DNA of 64,000 bases, from NCBI RefSeq assembly GCF_900163815.1, contig NZ_FUKO01000044.1, positions 1 through 64,000 on the forward strand, written 5' to 3'. A model generated the notes under the pieces. That model saw nothing but the letters and a program-made list of their open reading frames with translations, ran no database searches and was not told the origin of the DNA. Shown piece after piece: positions 1-8,534 of the stretch. Position numbers and translations under genes: made by a program. How positions within the stretch are numbered: the first letter of the stretch is position 1; every line of letters begins with the position of its first letter. The stretch comes from Microbacterium esteraromaticum (GTDB lineage: Bacteria; Actinomycetota; Actinomycetes; Actinomycetales; Microbacteriaceae).

Positions 1-29
1 CCCCGTCAGCCGTCAACACATCAGACAAC

Positions 30-78
30 AAAAAAGCCCTGAGCCGCGACAAGTTCGTAAACTATGTCGCGACTCAGG
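30..78 (-). terminator. Rho-independent terminator of tRNA-Ser
   Basis: Arms at 38-51 and 65-78 pair over 14 positions with one mismatch. In the minus direction the stem is followed by a run of six T (A at 30-35). It lies just downstream of the tRNA-Ser gene. Confidence 0.85.
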
Positions 79-83
79 ACAAG

Positions 84-172
84 TGGCGGTGACGGTGGGA
101 TTTGAACCCACGGTAGGGGTTACCTACACAACTTTTCGAGAGTTGCACCTTCGGCCGCTCGGACACGTCACC
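84..172 (-). tRNA. tRNA-Ser (anticodon CGA)
   Basis: Read on the minus strand, a 7-bp acceptor stem (GGTGACG with CGTCACC) closes the molecule. The anticodon stem CAACT/AGTTG encloses loop CTCGAAA, which gives anticodon CGA, reading UCG. A long variable arm fits a class II serine tRNA, and the T-arm GGTTCAAATCC is present. The discriminator is G and the CCA end is encoded (84-86). Confidence 0.95.
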
Positions 173-255
173 GTCGTCGAGTTTACGGCACGCGGCGCCT
201 CGCGCGCGAATCGAGCGCAGCATCCGCTCTGCTCACGCGACAGCAACCGCCTCAC

Positions 256-690
256 TCACCCCCGGGCATGGAACCGTCGCCCCATGATCTCTCGCGGATC
301 CACCCGAATGTAGTTGTGCTTCGCGGTCGGGTTGTCGGTGCGCAAGTCGAGGATTCCCGACGCCACGATCTCATCATCGGTGTCGAGTCGCACGGCCGTG
401 CCGCGCAGCACGACACTCCAGGCGATGCCGTCGACCATGGCATCCACCTCGAAGGCGACGCGCGCATCGCGCACGATCGCCATCAGCTTGGCTCCGGGCG
501 CGGAGCGCAGGTAGATCTGCTCGTCGTGGACGACGTAGTTCATCGGGAAGATGTCGGGTGCGCCATCACTGCCGAGCACGGCGAGGCGCCCGAGCGAAGC
601 GGATGCCAGTGCCCGCCAGCACTCCGCCAACTTCAGCCCTTCGACGTCACTGGAGAGCGGCCGGCTGATCGGCGACGAGTTCGAGTCCAT
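256..690 (-). CDS. Pyridoxamine 5'-phosphate oxidase-like flavin-binding protein
   Basis: A 144-residue protein with the split-barrel pattern of the PNPOx-like family: an N-terminal helix, then a LGRLAVLGSDGAPDIFPMNY strand pair and a VAFEVDAMV strand. The family binds FMN or F420 and reduces or oxidises small substrates, or serves only as a flavin-binding module. The substrate here cannot be told from sequence. It is monocistronic, and 39 bp separate its start from the stop of the next minus-strand gene. The short length fits the small general-stress PNPOx group rather than true PdxH, which is about 210 residues. Confidence 0.7.
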   Translation of the reverse strand: MDSNSSPISRPLSSDVEGLKLAECWRALASASLGRLAVLGSDGAPDIFPMNYVVHDEQIYLRSAPGAKLMAIVRDARVAFEVDAMVDGIAWSVVLRGTAVRLDTDDEIVASGILDLRTDNPTAKHNYIRVDPREIMGRRFHARG

Positions 691-729
691 GCCTCATACT
701 CTCTCATCGCCAGCGCACGCCGTGACGCC

Positions 730-1776
730 TCACCAGGCCGCAGAAACCGCCGCGTGCGTCTCGAAGATTCCCTCGGTCGTTCCCTCCGGCGCGCGACCGA
801 TGCCGCACTCGGTGGCGACGCCGAACACCGGCACGAAACGGGATGCCACGGCAATGCGCCGCTGCGCACCTTCGACCCCGTCCTCGCGATGCACGAGACC
901 GAGGTACAGCTCATCGGCGACCGGAGCCAGCTCGGCCAGCGGCGCGTAGTACGCCTCGTCGTCGCGCTCGATCGGCACCGGCAGGTGCAGCCAGGTCAGC
1001 GACCGGTCCGCGGCGACAGACAGCGTGTTGGCGAACTGCACCAGCGTGCCAGCATCCTTCGGCTCGATGAAATGCGCCTCAGCGATATCGCCATAACAGA
1101 GGTGCACCCCGACCTCGACGTCGGCTGGAACCGAATCGATGAGCCCCGCCAAGCGCAGCACCAGACCGTCGAACGGGTCGCCAGGCCACCACGCTGACAT
1201 CGGGTTGCCATGCACCGCCGCCTGCTCGATGATGCCGATCTCACTGGCGACATCCCACTGCACGGCAAGATCGTCATGCGGAATCACGGCGAGAATCTCA
1301 TCGAGTTCACGGAGCAGCGCCGCCGTGTAGACCGGTTCGATCGCAGCGCGATCGTCGCCCAAGAAGAACGACCCGACCACGGCCACCACAGTCGGCAGCG
1401 ACACCTGGAACCGCACCCCCGGGGCCACATCCCCCGCAGCACGCAGCCGGCGGAACGTCTCGTAGGAGGCGATGGCAGCATCCACATATCCCAGCGGCGG
1501 CAGCTGCAGTGACGCTGCCTCCACCCCCTCCGCGATGCGCAGCGGACGTGCGTCGAGATCGCGCAGCCAGACCGGTTCCGCACCGATGCGCTCGATGCCC
1601 TCCGCCTGTGCCAGCACGTCCGGCTGAAACATGATCCAGTGGAACCTCTTGCCCACCTCACCGTCGGGGATGCGCTTGAGCCGCCCGCCGAGCACCTCCG
1701 ACGCGGTGCGAATCGTCTTCTCGGCGTCGTCGTAGTTCACGCTGCCCACGAGCAGGGCACCTTGAGGCTGAGTCAT
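730..1776 (-). CDS. MetE/UROD-like TIM-barrel protein with putative zinc ligands
   Basis: A 348-residue protein that I recognise only as part of the uroporphyrinogen decarboxylase/cobalamin-independent methionine synthase superfamily. It has the early RIPDGE-GKR segment of this group. An HxC motif at residues 225-227 (VGVHLCYGD) and a late cysteine at about 324 (ATECGIGR) match the positions of the zinc ligands in the MetE catalytic domain, so a thiol methyltransferase-type activity is plausible. It lacks the large N-terminal MetE domain. The neighbours give no pathway, and the substrate is unknown. Start ATG is at 1776. Confidence 0.5.
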   Translation of the reverse strand: MTQPQGALLVGSVNYDDAEKTIRTASEVLGGRLKRIPDGEVGKRFHWIMFQPDVLAQAEGIERIGAEPVWLRDLDARPLRIAEGVEAASLQLPPLGYVDAAIASYETFRRLRAAGDVAPGVRFQVSLPTVVAVVGSFFLGDDRAAIEPVYTAALLRELDEILAVIPHDDLAVQWDVASEIGIIEQAAVHGNPMSAWWPGDPFDGLVLRLAGLIDSVPADVEVGVHLCYGDIAEAHFIEPKDAGTLVQFANTLSVAADRSLTWLHLPVPIERDDEAYYAPLAELAPVADELYLGLVHREDGVEGAQRRIAVASRFVPVFGVATECGIGRAPEGTTEGIFETHAAVSAAW

Positions 1777-1888
1777 CCTTCCAGGCTAGAGCGCCTGGCG
1801 ATGATTTCCTCCGGCCGAGACTCGAGACGTCACACCCGCCGCAGCGATTAGGATTGCCTAAGTATCGGATGCCGGAACGGAGAGCGCG

Positions 1889-2665
1889 ATGGGATTCCTC
1901 ACTTCAGCAGCGTTGCATGAGACGGGCTACGTCGTGCTCGATCGACACGACCAGTCGTCCGACCCTGCTGAATGGCTTGACCTCACCTACATCGGGTGGC
2001 GGTCTTCGGGCATCACCCGCTTCGCTCCGCTGGCCAGTTACGCCGGCGATCTGGAGTGCAACGGTTTCTGGAACCACACTCCCCCGCGCACCGACAAGGA
2101 CGGCGTCTGGATCGCCGATCAGGTGGCCAAGGCGCCCACCCTGCAGCAGCGCGCCCTGGAACCGGGCGCGAACGTCGGGCGGTGCCGCGTGATCGAACTC
2201 CAGCCCAATACCTATGCCGATGCCATCTACAACCTGCATCAGGACGACAACAACCGCCTCAATACAGAGGGAAGCGGATGGATCGTGCGCGGCTGGTTCA
2301 ACCTCACCGATGATGCCGATTCGCTCTTGATCCTGCGCTCTGACCGCTTCGATCCCGCCACCGAAGTGCGCTTGCCCCTGCACGGCGGGTCGCGGATCAT
2401 CGTCGACACCCAGCGCTTCTGGCACGCGGTGTGGCACCGGGGCACGACACCGCGCTACTCGCTCATCACCTCGTGGACCTCAGGCCCGGAACTCGATGCG
2501 TACATCGCCGCAGGCAATGGCGAGGCGAACCCGGCATCCGTCGACCTTCCGGCTGACCTCGTCGCCGAGGCGCAGACCGAACTGCACCGCCGCATCGAAG
2601 AGCGCCGCCAGGCCTTCGAAGCCCAGGGCATCGTCATGGAACCGGTGGAGTCCCTCTACAACTGA
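1889..2665 (+). CDS. Putative 2OG-Fe(II) oxygenase-like protein
   Basis: A 258-residue protein of a family I know only as hypothetical in actinobacteria. The sequence shows an HxD pair at residues 117-119 (NLHQDDN), a distal histidine near 179 (RFWHAVWHRG) and an arginine near 189. That is the order of the iron facial triad and 2-oxoglutarate anchor in 2OG-dependent oxygenases. The assignment is inference from this motif only. The start is chosen at ATG 1889, preceded by a purine-rich GGAGAG. It stands alone on the plus strand, convergent with the regulator at 2678. Confidence 0.4.
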   Translation: MGFLTSAALHETGYVVLDRHDQSSDPAEWLDLTYIGWRSSGITRFAPLASYAGDLECNGFWNHTPPRTDKDGVWIADQVAKAPTLQQRALEPGANVGRCRVIELQPNTYADAIYNLHQDDNNRLNTEGSGWIVRGWFNLTDDADSLLILRSDRFDPATEVRLPLHGGSRIIVDTQRFWHAVWHRGTTPRYSLITSWTSGPELDAYIAAGNGEANPASVDLPADLVAEAQTELHRRIEERRQAFEAQGIVMEPVESLYN

Positions 2666-2677
2666 CCGCCGTGAGCG

Positions 2678-3295
2678 TCAGGCGGCGGAAACCCGCAGCT
2701 GCACGGTGCACTCCGCCGGGCTCGCGGTGGCGCGAACGCACTCGGTCGCGAGCGGCCCGCCAGCCTGCGTGAGCACACTCTGCATCAGCCCGAGGTGCAC
2801 CTCGCACAGCAGCGGCCGGTGCTCGGGAGCACCCGCGGCGTGCGGGCACGGCGTGAGCTCGACCGTGAGCGAGTCCTCGTCGATGACCGGCTCGAAGCCG
2901 CTCTCTTCCAGGTGCTCGACCAGAGCGTCGAGTTGATAGGTCGCCTCGCGGCCGAATTCAGAGCCCTCTTCGGAGAGGATGCGGCGCAACATGTCGCCGC
3001 GCCGTGCGGCTTCGGCGACCTTCTCACGAGCGACCGGACTCGACGCGTCGGGTGCTCCGGTTGCCGCGCTGTAGAGCGTGCGCGGACGCCCGCGGGTTGT
3101 GCGATGCTCAGCGACCTGCAGCACATAGCCGCCCTCGATGAGACGCTGCAGATGCTCACGCACCGTGTTGGCATGCAGGCCAGTGGCCTCGCAGAGCTCG
3201 CCGATCGTACGGTCGGACCGGGTCTGCACCAGGTGCAGGATCTGCACCCGGGAGTAGCTCGAAATCGGCCCGTAGACGCGTCCGGTGGTGGCCAT
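2678..3295 (-). CDS. Winged-helix regulator with SufR-like C-terminal cysteines
   Basis: A protein of about 205 residues. The N-terminal wHTH (VQILHLVQ...TIGELCEATGLHANTVREHL) is ArsR/DeoR-like. The C-terminal half carries four cysteines (about 150, 164, 186, 196) in a TPCPHA...LLCEVH...TECVR...AECTV arrangement that resembles the iron-sulfur cluster ligands of SufR-type repressors. It is divergent from mog-moaE, so control of the molybdenum block by redox, oxygen or nitric oxide is a reasonable inference. The start is ambiguous: ATG 3295 is used here, and a TTG at 3313 would add six residues. Confidence 0.6.
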   Translation of the reverse strand: MATTGRVYGPISSYSRVQILHLVQTRSDRTIGELCEATGLHANTVREHLQRLIEGGYVLQVAEHRTTRGRPRTLYSAATGAPDASSPVAREKVAEAARRGDMLRRILSEEGSEFGREATYQLDALVEHLEESGFEPVIDEDSLTVELTPCPHAAGAPEHRPLLCEVHLGLMQSVLTQAGGPLATECVRATASPAECTVQLRVSAA

Positions 3296-3389
3296 GACTC
3301 CATCATCACACAATGCCCGTGCCCCGGAACGAAAACGAACCCCGAATAGTTCCGGCCGTTGTCACCGCCGCTTGGTTAGTGTGGGAGAC

Positions 3390-3875
3390 ATGATCTCCGC
3401 GGCCGTGCTCACCGTGTCCGACCGCTCTGCGGCGGGCACCCGAGACGATGCCGCCGGACCCGTCGCCGTCGCCGCGCTTCGCGACGCCGGCTTCGCGTGC
3501 AAGGGTGCCGTAATCGTCTCCGATGGTGCGGATTCCGTTGAGAACGCACTGCGTCGGATGCTGGATGCCGGCATCCGACTGATCGTCACCAGCGGCGGCA
3601 CGGGCATCGGCCCTCGTGATGAGACCCCCGAAGGCACCGCGCGCGTGCTCGAACGCCCGCTGCCCGGAATCGCCGAGGAGCTGCGCCGGATCGGTCTCGC
3701 AGCCAACCCGCCCAAGCCCGCCACCATGCTCTCGCGCGGCGTGGCGGGTGTTGTCGGCGCGGCCCTCATCGTGAATCTGCCCGGTTCGCCGAAGGCTGTC
3801 GCTGAGGGCATGCCGGTCGTGCTGTCCATCGCGCAGCACGTACTCGATCAGCTCGACGGAGAAGACCACAGATGA
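3390..3875 (+). CDS. mog: Molybdopterin adenylyltransferase (MogA/MoaB family)
   Basis: A 161-residue protein that activates molybdopterin by adenylation before metal insertion in molybdenum cofactor synthesis. Visible family motifs are AVLTVSDRSAAGTRDD at the N-terminus and TSGGTGIGPRDETPE in the middle, the nucleotide/MPT-binding loop, followed by a NLPGSPKA segment. The length is typical of the MogA/MoaB domain. The start is ATG 3390 after GGGAG. It overlaps moaE by ATGA, so the two are translationally coupled. MogA and MoaB are hard to separate by motif alone. Confidence 0.85.
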   Translation: MISAAVLTVSDRSAAGTRDDAAGPVAVAALRDAGFACKGAVIVSDGADSVENALRRMLDAGIRLIVTSGGTGIGPRDETPEGTARVLERPLPGIAEELRRIGLAANPPKPATMLSRGVAGVVGAALIVNLPGSPKAVAEGMPVVLSIAQHVLDQLDGEDHR

Positions 3876-4300
3876 CCGTTCGCCTAGCCCGTATTATCGC
3901 CGACCAACCGCTGTCGCTCGACGAGCACATCACTGCTGTCGACAGCGCGACCGCCGGTGCGGTCGCGACCTTCGTCGGTCGCGTGCGCGATCATGACCCG
4001 GATGCCACAGACGCCGTCGTGGCCCTGGAGTACACCTCGCACCCCGACGCCGAGCCGACCCTGCACAGGATCGCCGAGGCGGCGGCCGCGGGAACAGATG
4101 CTGTCGTCGCGGTCAGTCACCACACCGGACGCCTTGGCGTGGGCGACGCCGCGGTGGTCATCGCTGTCGCCTCCGCGCACCGCGATGAGGCCTTCACCGT
4201 CTGCCGCGAGGTCATCGAGGCCATCAAGCGAGAATTGCCGGTCTGGAAGCGTCAGGTCGAGGCCGACGGCACTACTGCCTGGAAGGGCATCGGCGGATAG
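3872..4300 (+). CDS. moaE: Molybdopterin synthase catalytic subunit MoaE
   Basis: A 142-residue large subunit of molybdopterin synthase. It transfers sulfur from the MoaD C-terminal thiocarboxylate to precursor Z. Family features are GAVATFVGRVRDHD, LEYTSHP, the HHTGRLGVGDAAVVIAV strand and the C-terminal PVWKRQ with its lysine. The start overlaps the mog stop (ATGA). Its partner MoaD is encoded on the opposite strand just downstream, convergent, so stoichiometry is not set by one transcript. Confidence 0.93.
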   Translation: MTVRLARIIADQPLSLDEHITAVDSATAGAVATFVGRVRDHDPDATDAVVALEYTSHPDAEPTLHRIAEAAAAGTDAVVAVSHHTGRLGVGDAAVVIAVASAHRDEAFTVCREVIEAIKRELPVWKRQVEADGTTAWKGIGG

Positions 4301-4327
4301 TCCTTCACCGAGCAGCGGGCGGGCGTC

Positions 4328-4561
4328 TCACCCGCCGGCGAATGGCGGCAGCACATCGACCGTCTGCGCGCCTGCGAGCGCGAACTCGTCATCGACCCGC
4401 GCTCCGTCGACGAGCACAGCGCACCGCGACAGCAGCCCGTGCAGAGCCGGATGCTCAGCGAGCAGCGTCGATTTCAGATCGCCCAGGGTGACGGCATCCG
4501 TCATCAGGGCATCGCGTCCGACCGCCTCTTCCGCGGCCGCGAAGAATCGCACTTTTGTCAT
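4328..4561 (-). CDS. moaD: Molybdopterin synthase sulfur carrier subunit MoaD
   Basis: A 77-residue ubiquitin-fold sulfur carrier that ends in PPFAGG. The terminal GlyGly is the site adenylated and thiocarboxylated by MoeB/MoeZ. The start is placed at ATG 4561 (MTKVRFFAAAEEA), not at the longer upstream frame, because the mature family begins here. It follows the DUF6457 gene with a 1-bp gap and is the last gene of the minus-strand cofactor operon. Confidence 0.9.
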   Translation of the reverse strand: MTKVRFFAAAEEAVGRDALMTDAVTLGDLKSTLLAEHPALHGLLSRCAVLVDGARVDDEFALAGAQTVDVLPPFAGG

Positions 4562-4562
4562 G

Positions 4563-4853
4563 TCAGCCTTCCTCCGTGTGGTCATCAGCAGGCCAGGTGC
4601 TCGCAAGTTCCACAATCGCCGCGACGGCTTCCCGTACCTGCTCGGGCGTGCCGCCAGAGCGACCGGAGACGAGACCCGCGACGAAAGCGCTGAACGGTGC
4701 CGCGGGGCGGGCGACGCCATTGGCGACGTCGCGAGCGAGGTCGAGAATCAGGCTGATCGGCACATCGTCTGCGCCGAGCTCGAACCGCTGTCGCAGCGCG
4801 AGTGCCCACTCGTCGAGGGCCTCCGGTGGCAGGGTGCGTGATGACGTGCTCAC
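4563..4853 (-). CDS. DUF6457 protein of the molybdenum cofactor cluster
   Basis: A 96-residue small, mostly helical protein. The pattern (LPPEALDEWALALRQRFELG, DLARDVANGVARPAAP, FVAGL) matches DUF6457, which sits next to mobA in actinobacteria. No enzymatic motif is visible. It overlaps mobA by 4 bp (4850-4853) and is followed by moaD. A role helping guanylyl transfer or molybdenum cofactor delivery is only inferred from context. Confidence 0.7.
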   Translation of the reverse strand: MSTSSRTLPPEALDEWALALRQRFELGADDVPISLILDLARDVANGVARPAAPFSAFVAGLVSGRSGGTPEQVREAVAAIVELASTWPADDHTEEG

Positions 4854-5521
4854 GATTCCTCCTCGAGTTCAGCGCGGATGCGGACCAGATCCGCCGGGGT
4901 GTCGATATCGGCGGTGATTCCATCCTCGTCGGTCAGCCAGGCGATATCCAGGCCGCTGAACAGAGAACGACATGACGCGTCGTCGTAAGCAGTGCCACCG
5001 GCTGCGAGCGCGCGCAGTGCCGACCGCAGCGCGTCGGTGCGGTAGACGCCCGCGAGCCACTGCGGATGCCCGTCGGCGGTGAAGACGTGCGCGTCGGGTC
5101 CGGCATCAGCATCGGCATCGGCATCGGCATCGGGTCCGGCAGCGGATGCTGTCAGCACAGCGAGCAATCGTTCGATGACCCGTGCCGCATACGGCAGATC
5201 GCCGGCGAGCACCAGCATCCACTCGGGAATGGCGGCCGGTCCATCCGCGGAAATCCCAGCGTCCAGCGCGGCGAGTGCCGCGGCGATACCCGCCACAGGA
5301 CCCGCGAACGGCGGGTCCTCGCGCACCCAGTGCACCGGGGCCGCCTCATCGAGTTCGGGGCCCGCAGCGATGATCGGCTCGGCCCCCGCATCCGCCAGCG
5401 TCATCACCGCGCGCGCGAACAGCGACGTGCCGCCGATCTCGATCAGCGGCTTGAATCCGCCGCCCATCCGCGTCGAGCGTCCGCCGACGAGCAGGATCGC
5501 CCCGACCCGGGGGGCAGTCAT
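4850..5521 (-). CDS. mobA: Molybdenum cofactor guanylyltransferase MobA
   Basis: A 223-residue nucleotidyltransferase that attaches GMP to Mo-molybdopterin to make the bis-MGD form used by respiratory molybdoenzymes. The N-terminal ILLVGGRSTRMGGGFKPLIE is the GTP-binding signature, followed by REDPPFAGPVAGI and LAGDLPY with the metal-binding aspartate. An Asp-Ala repeat around residue 132-140, encoded by a six-base microsatellite, lies in a surface loop. It overlaps moaC and DUF6457, so it is co-translated. Presence of MobA implies an MGD enzyme, such as the broken nitrate reductase nearby or one outside the window. Confidence 0.9.
   Translation of the reverse strand: MTAPRVGAILLVGGRSTRMGGGFKPLIEIGGTSLFARAVMTLADAGAEPIIAAGPELDEAAPVHWVREDPPFAGPVAGIAAALAALDAGISADGPAAIPEWMLVLAGDLPYAARVIERLLAVLTASAAGPDADADADADAGPDAHVFTADGHPQWLAGVYRTDALRSALRALAAGGTAYDDASCRSLFSGLDIAWLTDEDGITADIDTPADLVRIRAELEEES
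5103..5132. repeat. GCATCG-type microsatellite inside mobA
   Basis: Five consecutive six-base units (GCATCA then four GCATCG). They encode an Asp-Ala run in MobA. Slippage would keep the frame. Confidence 0.8.
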
Positions 5522-5991
5522 TCGCCCGGTCGCTGCCAGGACCCGCTGCGACCGCCCTCTTTCGCGACGATGCGCAGGTGCTCGATGCTGGCCGAGCGGT
5601 CGACACCCTTGATCATGTCGATGATCGAGAGTGCGGCGACCGAGACCGCGGTGAGCGCCTCCATCTCCACGCCAGTGCGGTCGGCGGTGCGCACGGTCGC
5701 CTCGACCGCGACCCCGTCGTCGTCGATCTGCAGGTCGACGACGGCGCCGTGCACGCCGATGACGTGCGCGAGCGGCAGCAGCTCCGGGGTGCGCTTCGCA
5801 GCCTGGATACCGGCGATGCGCGCCACGGCCAGCACGTCGCCCTTGGGCACAGTGCCGTCGCGCAGCAGGGCGACCGTGTCTGCAGCACAGCGCACGAATC
5901 CTCGTGCGGTCGCCGCGCGCACGGTCGGCTGCTTCTCAGTGACGTCGACCATGCGGGCGTGGCCGGAGGAATCCAGGTGGGTGAAGGTCAT
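5518..5991 (-). CDS. moaC: Cyclic pyranopterin monophosphate synthase MoaC
   Basis: A 157-residue enzyme of the second step of molybdenum cofactor synthesis. It converts the MoaA product to cyclic pyranopterin monophosphate. Typical signatures are MVDVTEKQPTVRAA, KGDVLAVARIAGIQAAKRT, LPLAHVIGV, TGVEMEALTAVSVAAL and MIKGVD. The start is ATG 5991, overlapping the moeA stop by ATGA. The longer upstream frame belongs to moeA on another phase and is not coding. MoaA, which supplies the substrate, is not in the window. Confidence 0.93.
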   Translation of the reverse strand: MTFTHLDSSGHARMVDVTEKQPTVRAATARGFVRCAADTVALLRDGTVPKGDVLAVARIAGIQAAKRTPELLPLAHVIGVHGAVVDLQIDDDGVAVEATVRTADRTGVEMEALTAVSVAALSIIDMIKGVDRSASIEHLRIVAKEGGRSGSWQRPGE

Positions 5992-7223
5992 TGCAGCTCC
6001 ATGACTTCGATGAGGTCGCCGACGAAGACCTGCTCCGTCTCGGCGGGGACGATTGCGTAAGCTTCGGCGACGCCGAGGCCCACGCTGAGGTGCGAGCCCG
6101 ATCCGCCGGCTGTCGCCGGTCGCACGACAGGGCGGGCGGGGTCGGTGCGGTCGATGACTGCCGGCAGGTATTGGCGGCGCCCCGGGGGCGTGCGCCATCC
6201 CACTGCGGCCGGCACGACGACGCGGGCCCGGTGAACACTCCCCCGACCGTGCATGCGCAACAGCGCTGGTCGCACGAACACTTCGAACGAGACAGCGGCG
6301 CTGACGGGATTGCCCGGCAGTCCGAACAGCAGCATCCCGTCGGCGGTGACGCCGAAACCCTGCGGCTTACCCGGCTGCATGCCGACCTTCGAGAATTCCA
6401 TCGTGTCGCCGAGGCTCTGCTTCACGATCTCGTAGGCTCCGGCACTGACTCCGCCAGAGAAGACGACGGCATCCGCCTGCAGTTCCCTGGCTTCGGCGAC
6501 GACTTCGGCTGGTCCGTCGCCGTCGTCGTCGATGACGCGCCGCAGCACGACGTCGGCGCCTGCTTCGGCGACGAGTCCGGCGAGCAGGATGCTGTTCGAC
6601 TCGGGGATCTGCCCGCGCTGCAGCGGGGTGCCGGGGGCGACGAGCTCGGATCCGGTGGAGACCACCACGACTCGCGCCCGCGGCGCGACGTCGACGCGTG
6701 CGATACCGGCGGATGCCAGTGCGCCGAGCTGTCTCGGGCCGAGCAGGGTGCCGGCGTCGAGCACGATGTCATCGATGTCGATGTCGTCGGCCGCCCGGCG
6801 AATGTGCGCACCGACGGCTTTCGGCGCGTTCTGCACGGTCGCCGTCGCGAGCGAGTCGGCGAGGCCCCCGACGGTGTCCTCGAAGGGAACGATGGCGTCG
6901 GCGTCGCTCGACACCGGCGACCCGGTCATGATCCGCGCCGCCTCGCCCGCGCCGATGGCGGGATCGATGGCGCTGCCGGCGGGAATGTCGGCGATCACCT
7001 GCAAGACGACCGGATGCTCTGGCGTCGCGTCCGCTACATCGGCGAACCGCACGGCGAAGCCATCCATGGCGGAGTTGTCGAACACCGGCACGGCGCTCGT
7101 CGCTCGCGCTGGTGCGCGCAGCGTGAGTCCGCGGGCCTCGGCGAGTGGAACGCTGATAGATGGATGCCGCCGCACGGCAGCCAGGACGCGTTCGAGCTGC
7201 TCTTCGACTGTTCGATACGTCAT
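5988..7223 (-). CDS. moeA: Molybdopterin molybdenumtransferase MoeA
   Basis: A 411-residue enzyme that inserts molybdate into adenylylated molybdopterin. The sequence shows the N-terminal PVFDNSAMDGFAVR motif, IPAGSAIDPAIGAGEAARIMTG, the VVVVSTGSELV segment, PESNSILLAG, VVFSGGVSAGAYE and the LFGLPGNPVSA loop of the MoeA central domain, then a C-terminal beta barrel. It overlaps moaC at 5988-5991 and moeB at 7220-7223, so it sits in the middle of a coupled operon. Confidence 0.95.
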   Translation of the reverse strand: MTYRTVEEQLERVLAAVRRHPSISVPLAEARGLTLRAPARATSAVPVFDNSAMDGFAVRFADVADATPEHPVVLQVIADIPAGSAIDPAIGAGEAARIMTGSPVSSDADAIVPFEDTVGGLADSLATATVQNAPKAVGAHIRRAADDIDIDDIVLDAGTLLGPRQLGALASAGIARVDVAPRARVVVVSTGSELVAPGTPLQRGQIPESNSILLAGLVAEAGADVVLRRVIDDDGDGPAEVVAEARELQADAVVFSGGVSAGAYEIVKQSLGDTMEFSKVGMQPGKPQGFGVTADGMLLFGLPGNPVSAAVSFEVFVRPALLRMHGRGSVHRARVVVPAAVGWRTPPGRRQYLPAVIDRTDPARPVVRPATAGGSGSHLSVGLGVAEAYAIVPAETEQVFVGDLIEVMELQ

Positions 7224-8452
7224 GCGCGGGTCCTCTCGGGCTGTGTTCTGACACCCCGTCGGGAGGAGTTCTCACTCTCCGGAGGAGAAACCTCGGGCAT
7301 TGGTCCTCCGGTGGGTGCGTTCTCCTCCGCTGCGGGTGCTGGCCGGAGCGGCTCAGCAAGCTCGCGCGCATTCCACGCCTCCATGCCGCCGGCCAGCACG
7401 ACAGCATCCGCGCCGATCCCCCGCAGTACCGCCGCCGCACGACGTGCCCGGATGCCGACCTGGCAGATGACGATGATCCGCCCATCACCGCACGATGCGG
7501 GATCTGCCAGCACTTCTGCCAACGGGATATGCCTCGCGCCAGGAATCATGCCGCTGACGACCTCGGCTTGTTCGCGCACATCGAGGAGCAGCGCACCCGC
7601 AGCCGACTCGCCCTCCAGCGCGGCGACCGTGATCTCCGACGGTGCGGCAGGGGCAGGGCTGGCAACGGCGCCGCCACCCCCGGCTCGCGCGGCGCGCAGC
7701 GGCACCTCGCGGGCCGTCGCGCCGAGCGCATCGATGACCAGCACGCGCCCGAGAAGCGGTCGACCGATGCCGGTGATGAGCTTGATGGCCTCCATCGAGA
7801 GGATCGACCCGGCCTGCAGACAGAGCGCACCGAACACGCCGACCGCCGCGCAGGTCGGCAGCTCGCCGACGCTGCCCGCGGGGTACAGATCGCTCAGCAG
7901 CACAGCATCCGCCCCCGCCGGCGGAGCCGACCAGAAGATGGTGATCTGCGCGGCGAACTCCTGAATGACACCCCACACGAGCGGGATGCCGAGGCGCTCG
8001 GTGGCCGCGGCGACCAGCAGCCGGGTGTCGAAAGTGTCGGTGCCGTCGATGACGAGATCAGCACCGGCGAGCAGGCCCTCGGCGTTGTCGGCCGTCAGGC
8101 GCACGCGCAGCGGACGCACCACCACCTCGGGCGCGAGATCGGCCGCTACCCGCACCGCACTGTCGACTTTCGCCGCGCCGATGTCTGCTTGACGATGCAT
8201 CACCTGACGCTGCAGGTTCGAGAGTTCGACGACGTCATCGTCGATGATCGTGATCGTGCCGATGCCCGCCGCGGCGAGCGCAAGCACCACCGGAGCTCCC
8301 AGCCCTCCGGCGCCGACGACGGCGACGTGCGCAGCGCGCAGACGACGCTGGCCGAGCTCGCCGAGACCGGCGAGCACATGGTGCCGGGCCGTGCGGGCGC
8401 GCTCGGCGTCGCTCAGAGAGTCGACGGGGTCGACAAGGGGAGGCAATGCCAT
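7220..8452 (-). CDS. moeZ: MoeB/MoeZ-type sulfurtransferase-adenylyltransferase (ThiF + rhodanese)
   Basis: A 410-residue two-domain protein. Residues about 10-260 are a ThiF/MoeB fold with VAVVGAGGLGAPVV as the ATP loop, SNLQRQ and a GTDTFDTR segment. The C-terminal rhodanese domain has LLLDVREQAEV and ICQVGIRARRAA, in which C is the presumed persulfide residue. The fusion adenylates and thiocarboxylates the MoaD GlyGly end. The classical zinc CxxC pairs of E. coli MoeB are not seen. The start is ATG 8452, 25 residues shorter than the longest frame. It is the first gene of the minus-strand operon, divergent from the TOBE regulator. Confidence 0.88.
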   Translation of the reverse strand: MALPPLVDPVDSLSDAERARTARHHVLAGLGELGQRRLRAAHVAVVGAGGLGAPVVLALAAAGIGTITIIDDDVVELSNLQRQVMHRQADIGAAKVDSAVRVAADLAPEVVVRPLRVRLTADNAEGLLAGADLVIDGTDTFDTRLLVAAATERLGIPLVWGVIQEFAAQITIFWSAPPAGADAVLLSDLYPAGSVGELPTCAAVGVFGALCLQAGSILSMEAIKLITGIGRPLLGRVLVIDALGATAREVPLRAARAGGGGAVASPAPAAPSEITVAALEGESAAGALLLDVREQAEVVSGMIPGARHIPLAEVLADPASCGDGRIIVICQVGIRARRAAAVLRGIGADAVVLAGGMEAWNARELAEPLRPAPAAEENAPTGGPMPEVSPPESENSSRRGVRTQPERTRA

Positions 8453-8534
8453 ATCTCCGAGGCTACGGATCCGGCCCGCTCGGCGCCAGCGTCGGATGCC
8501 GGATTTATGCCGTTCCTGGCCATACGGCACCATT

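Noticed and set aside
5991..7964. A 657-residue plus-strand frame opposite moeA and moeZ
   Set aside because: moeA and moeZ have all family motifs. The plus frame has random composition.
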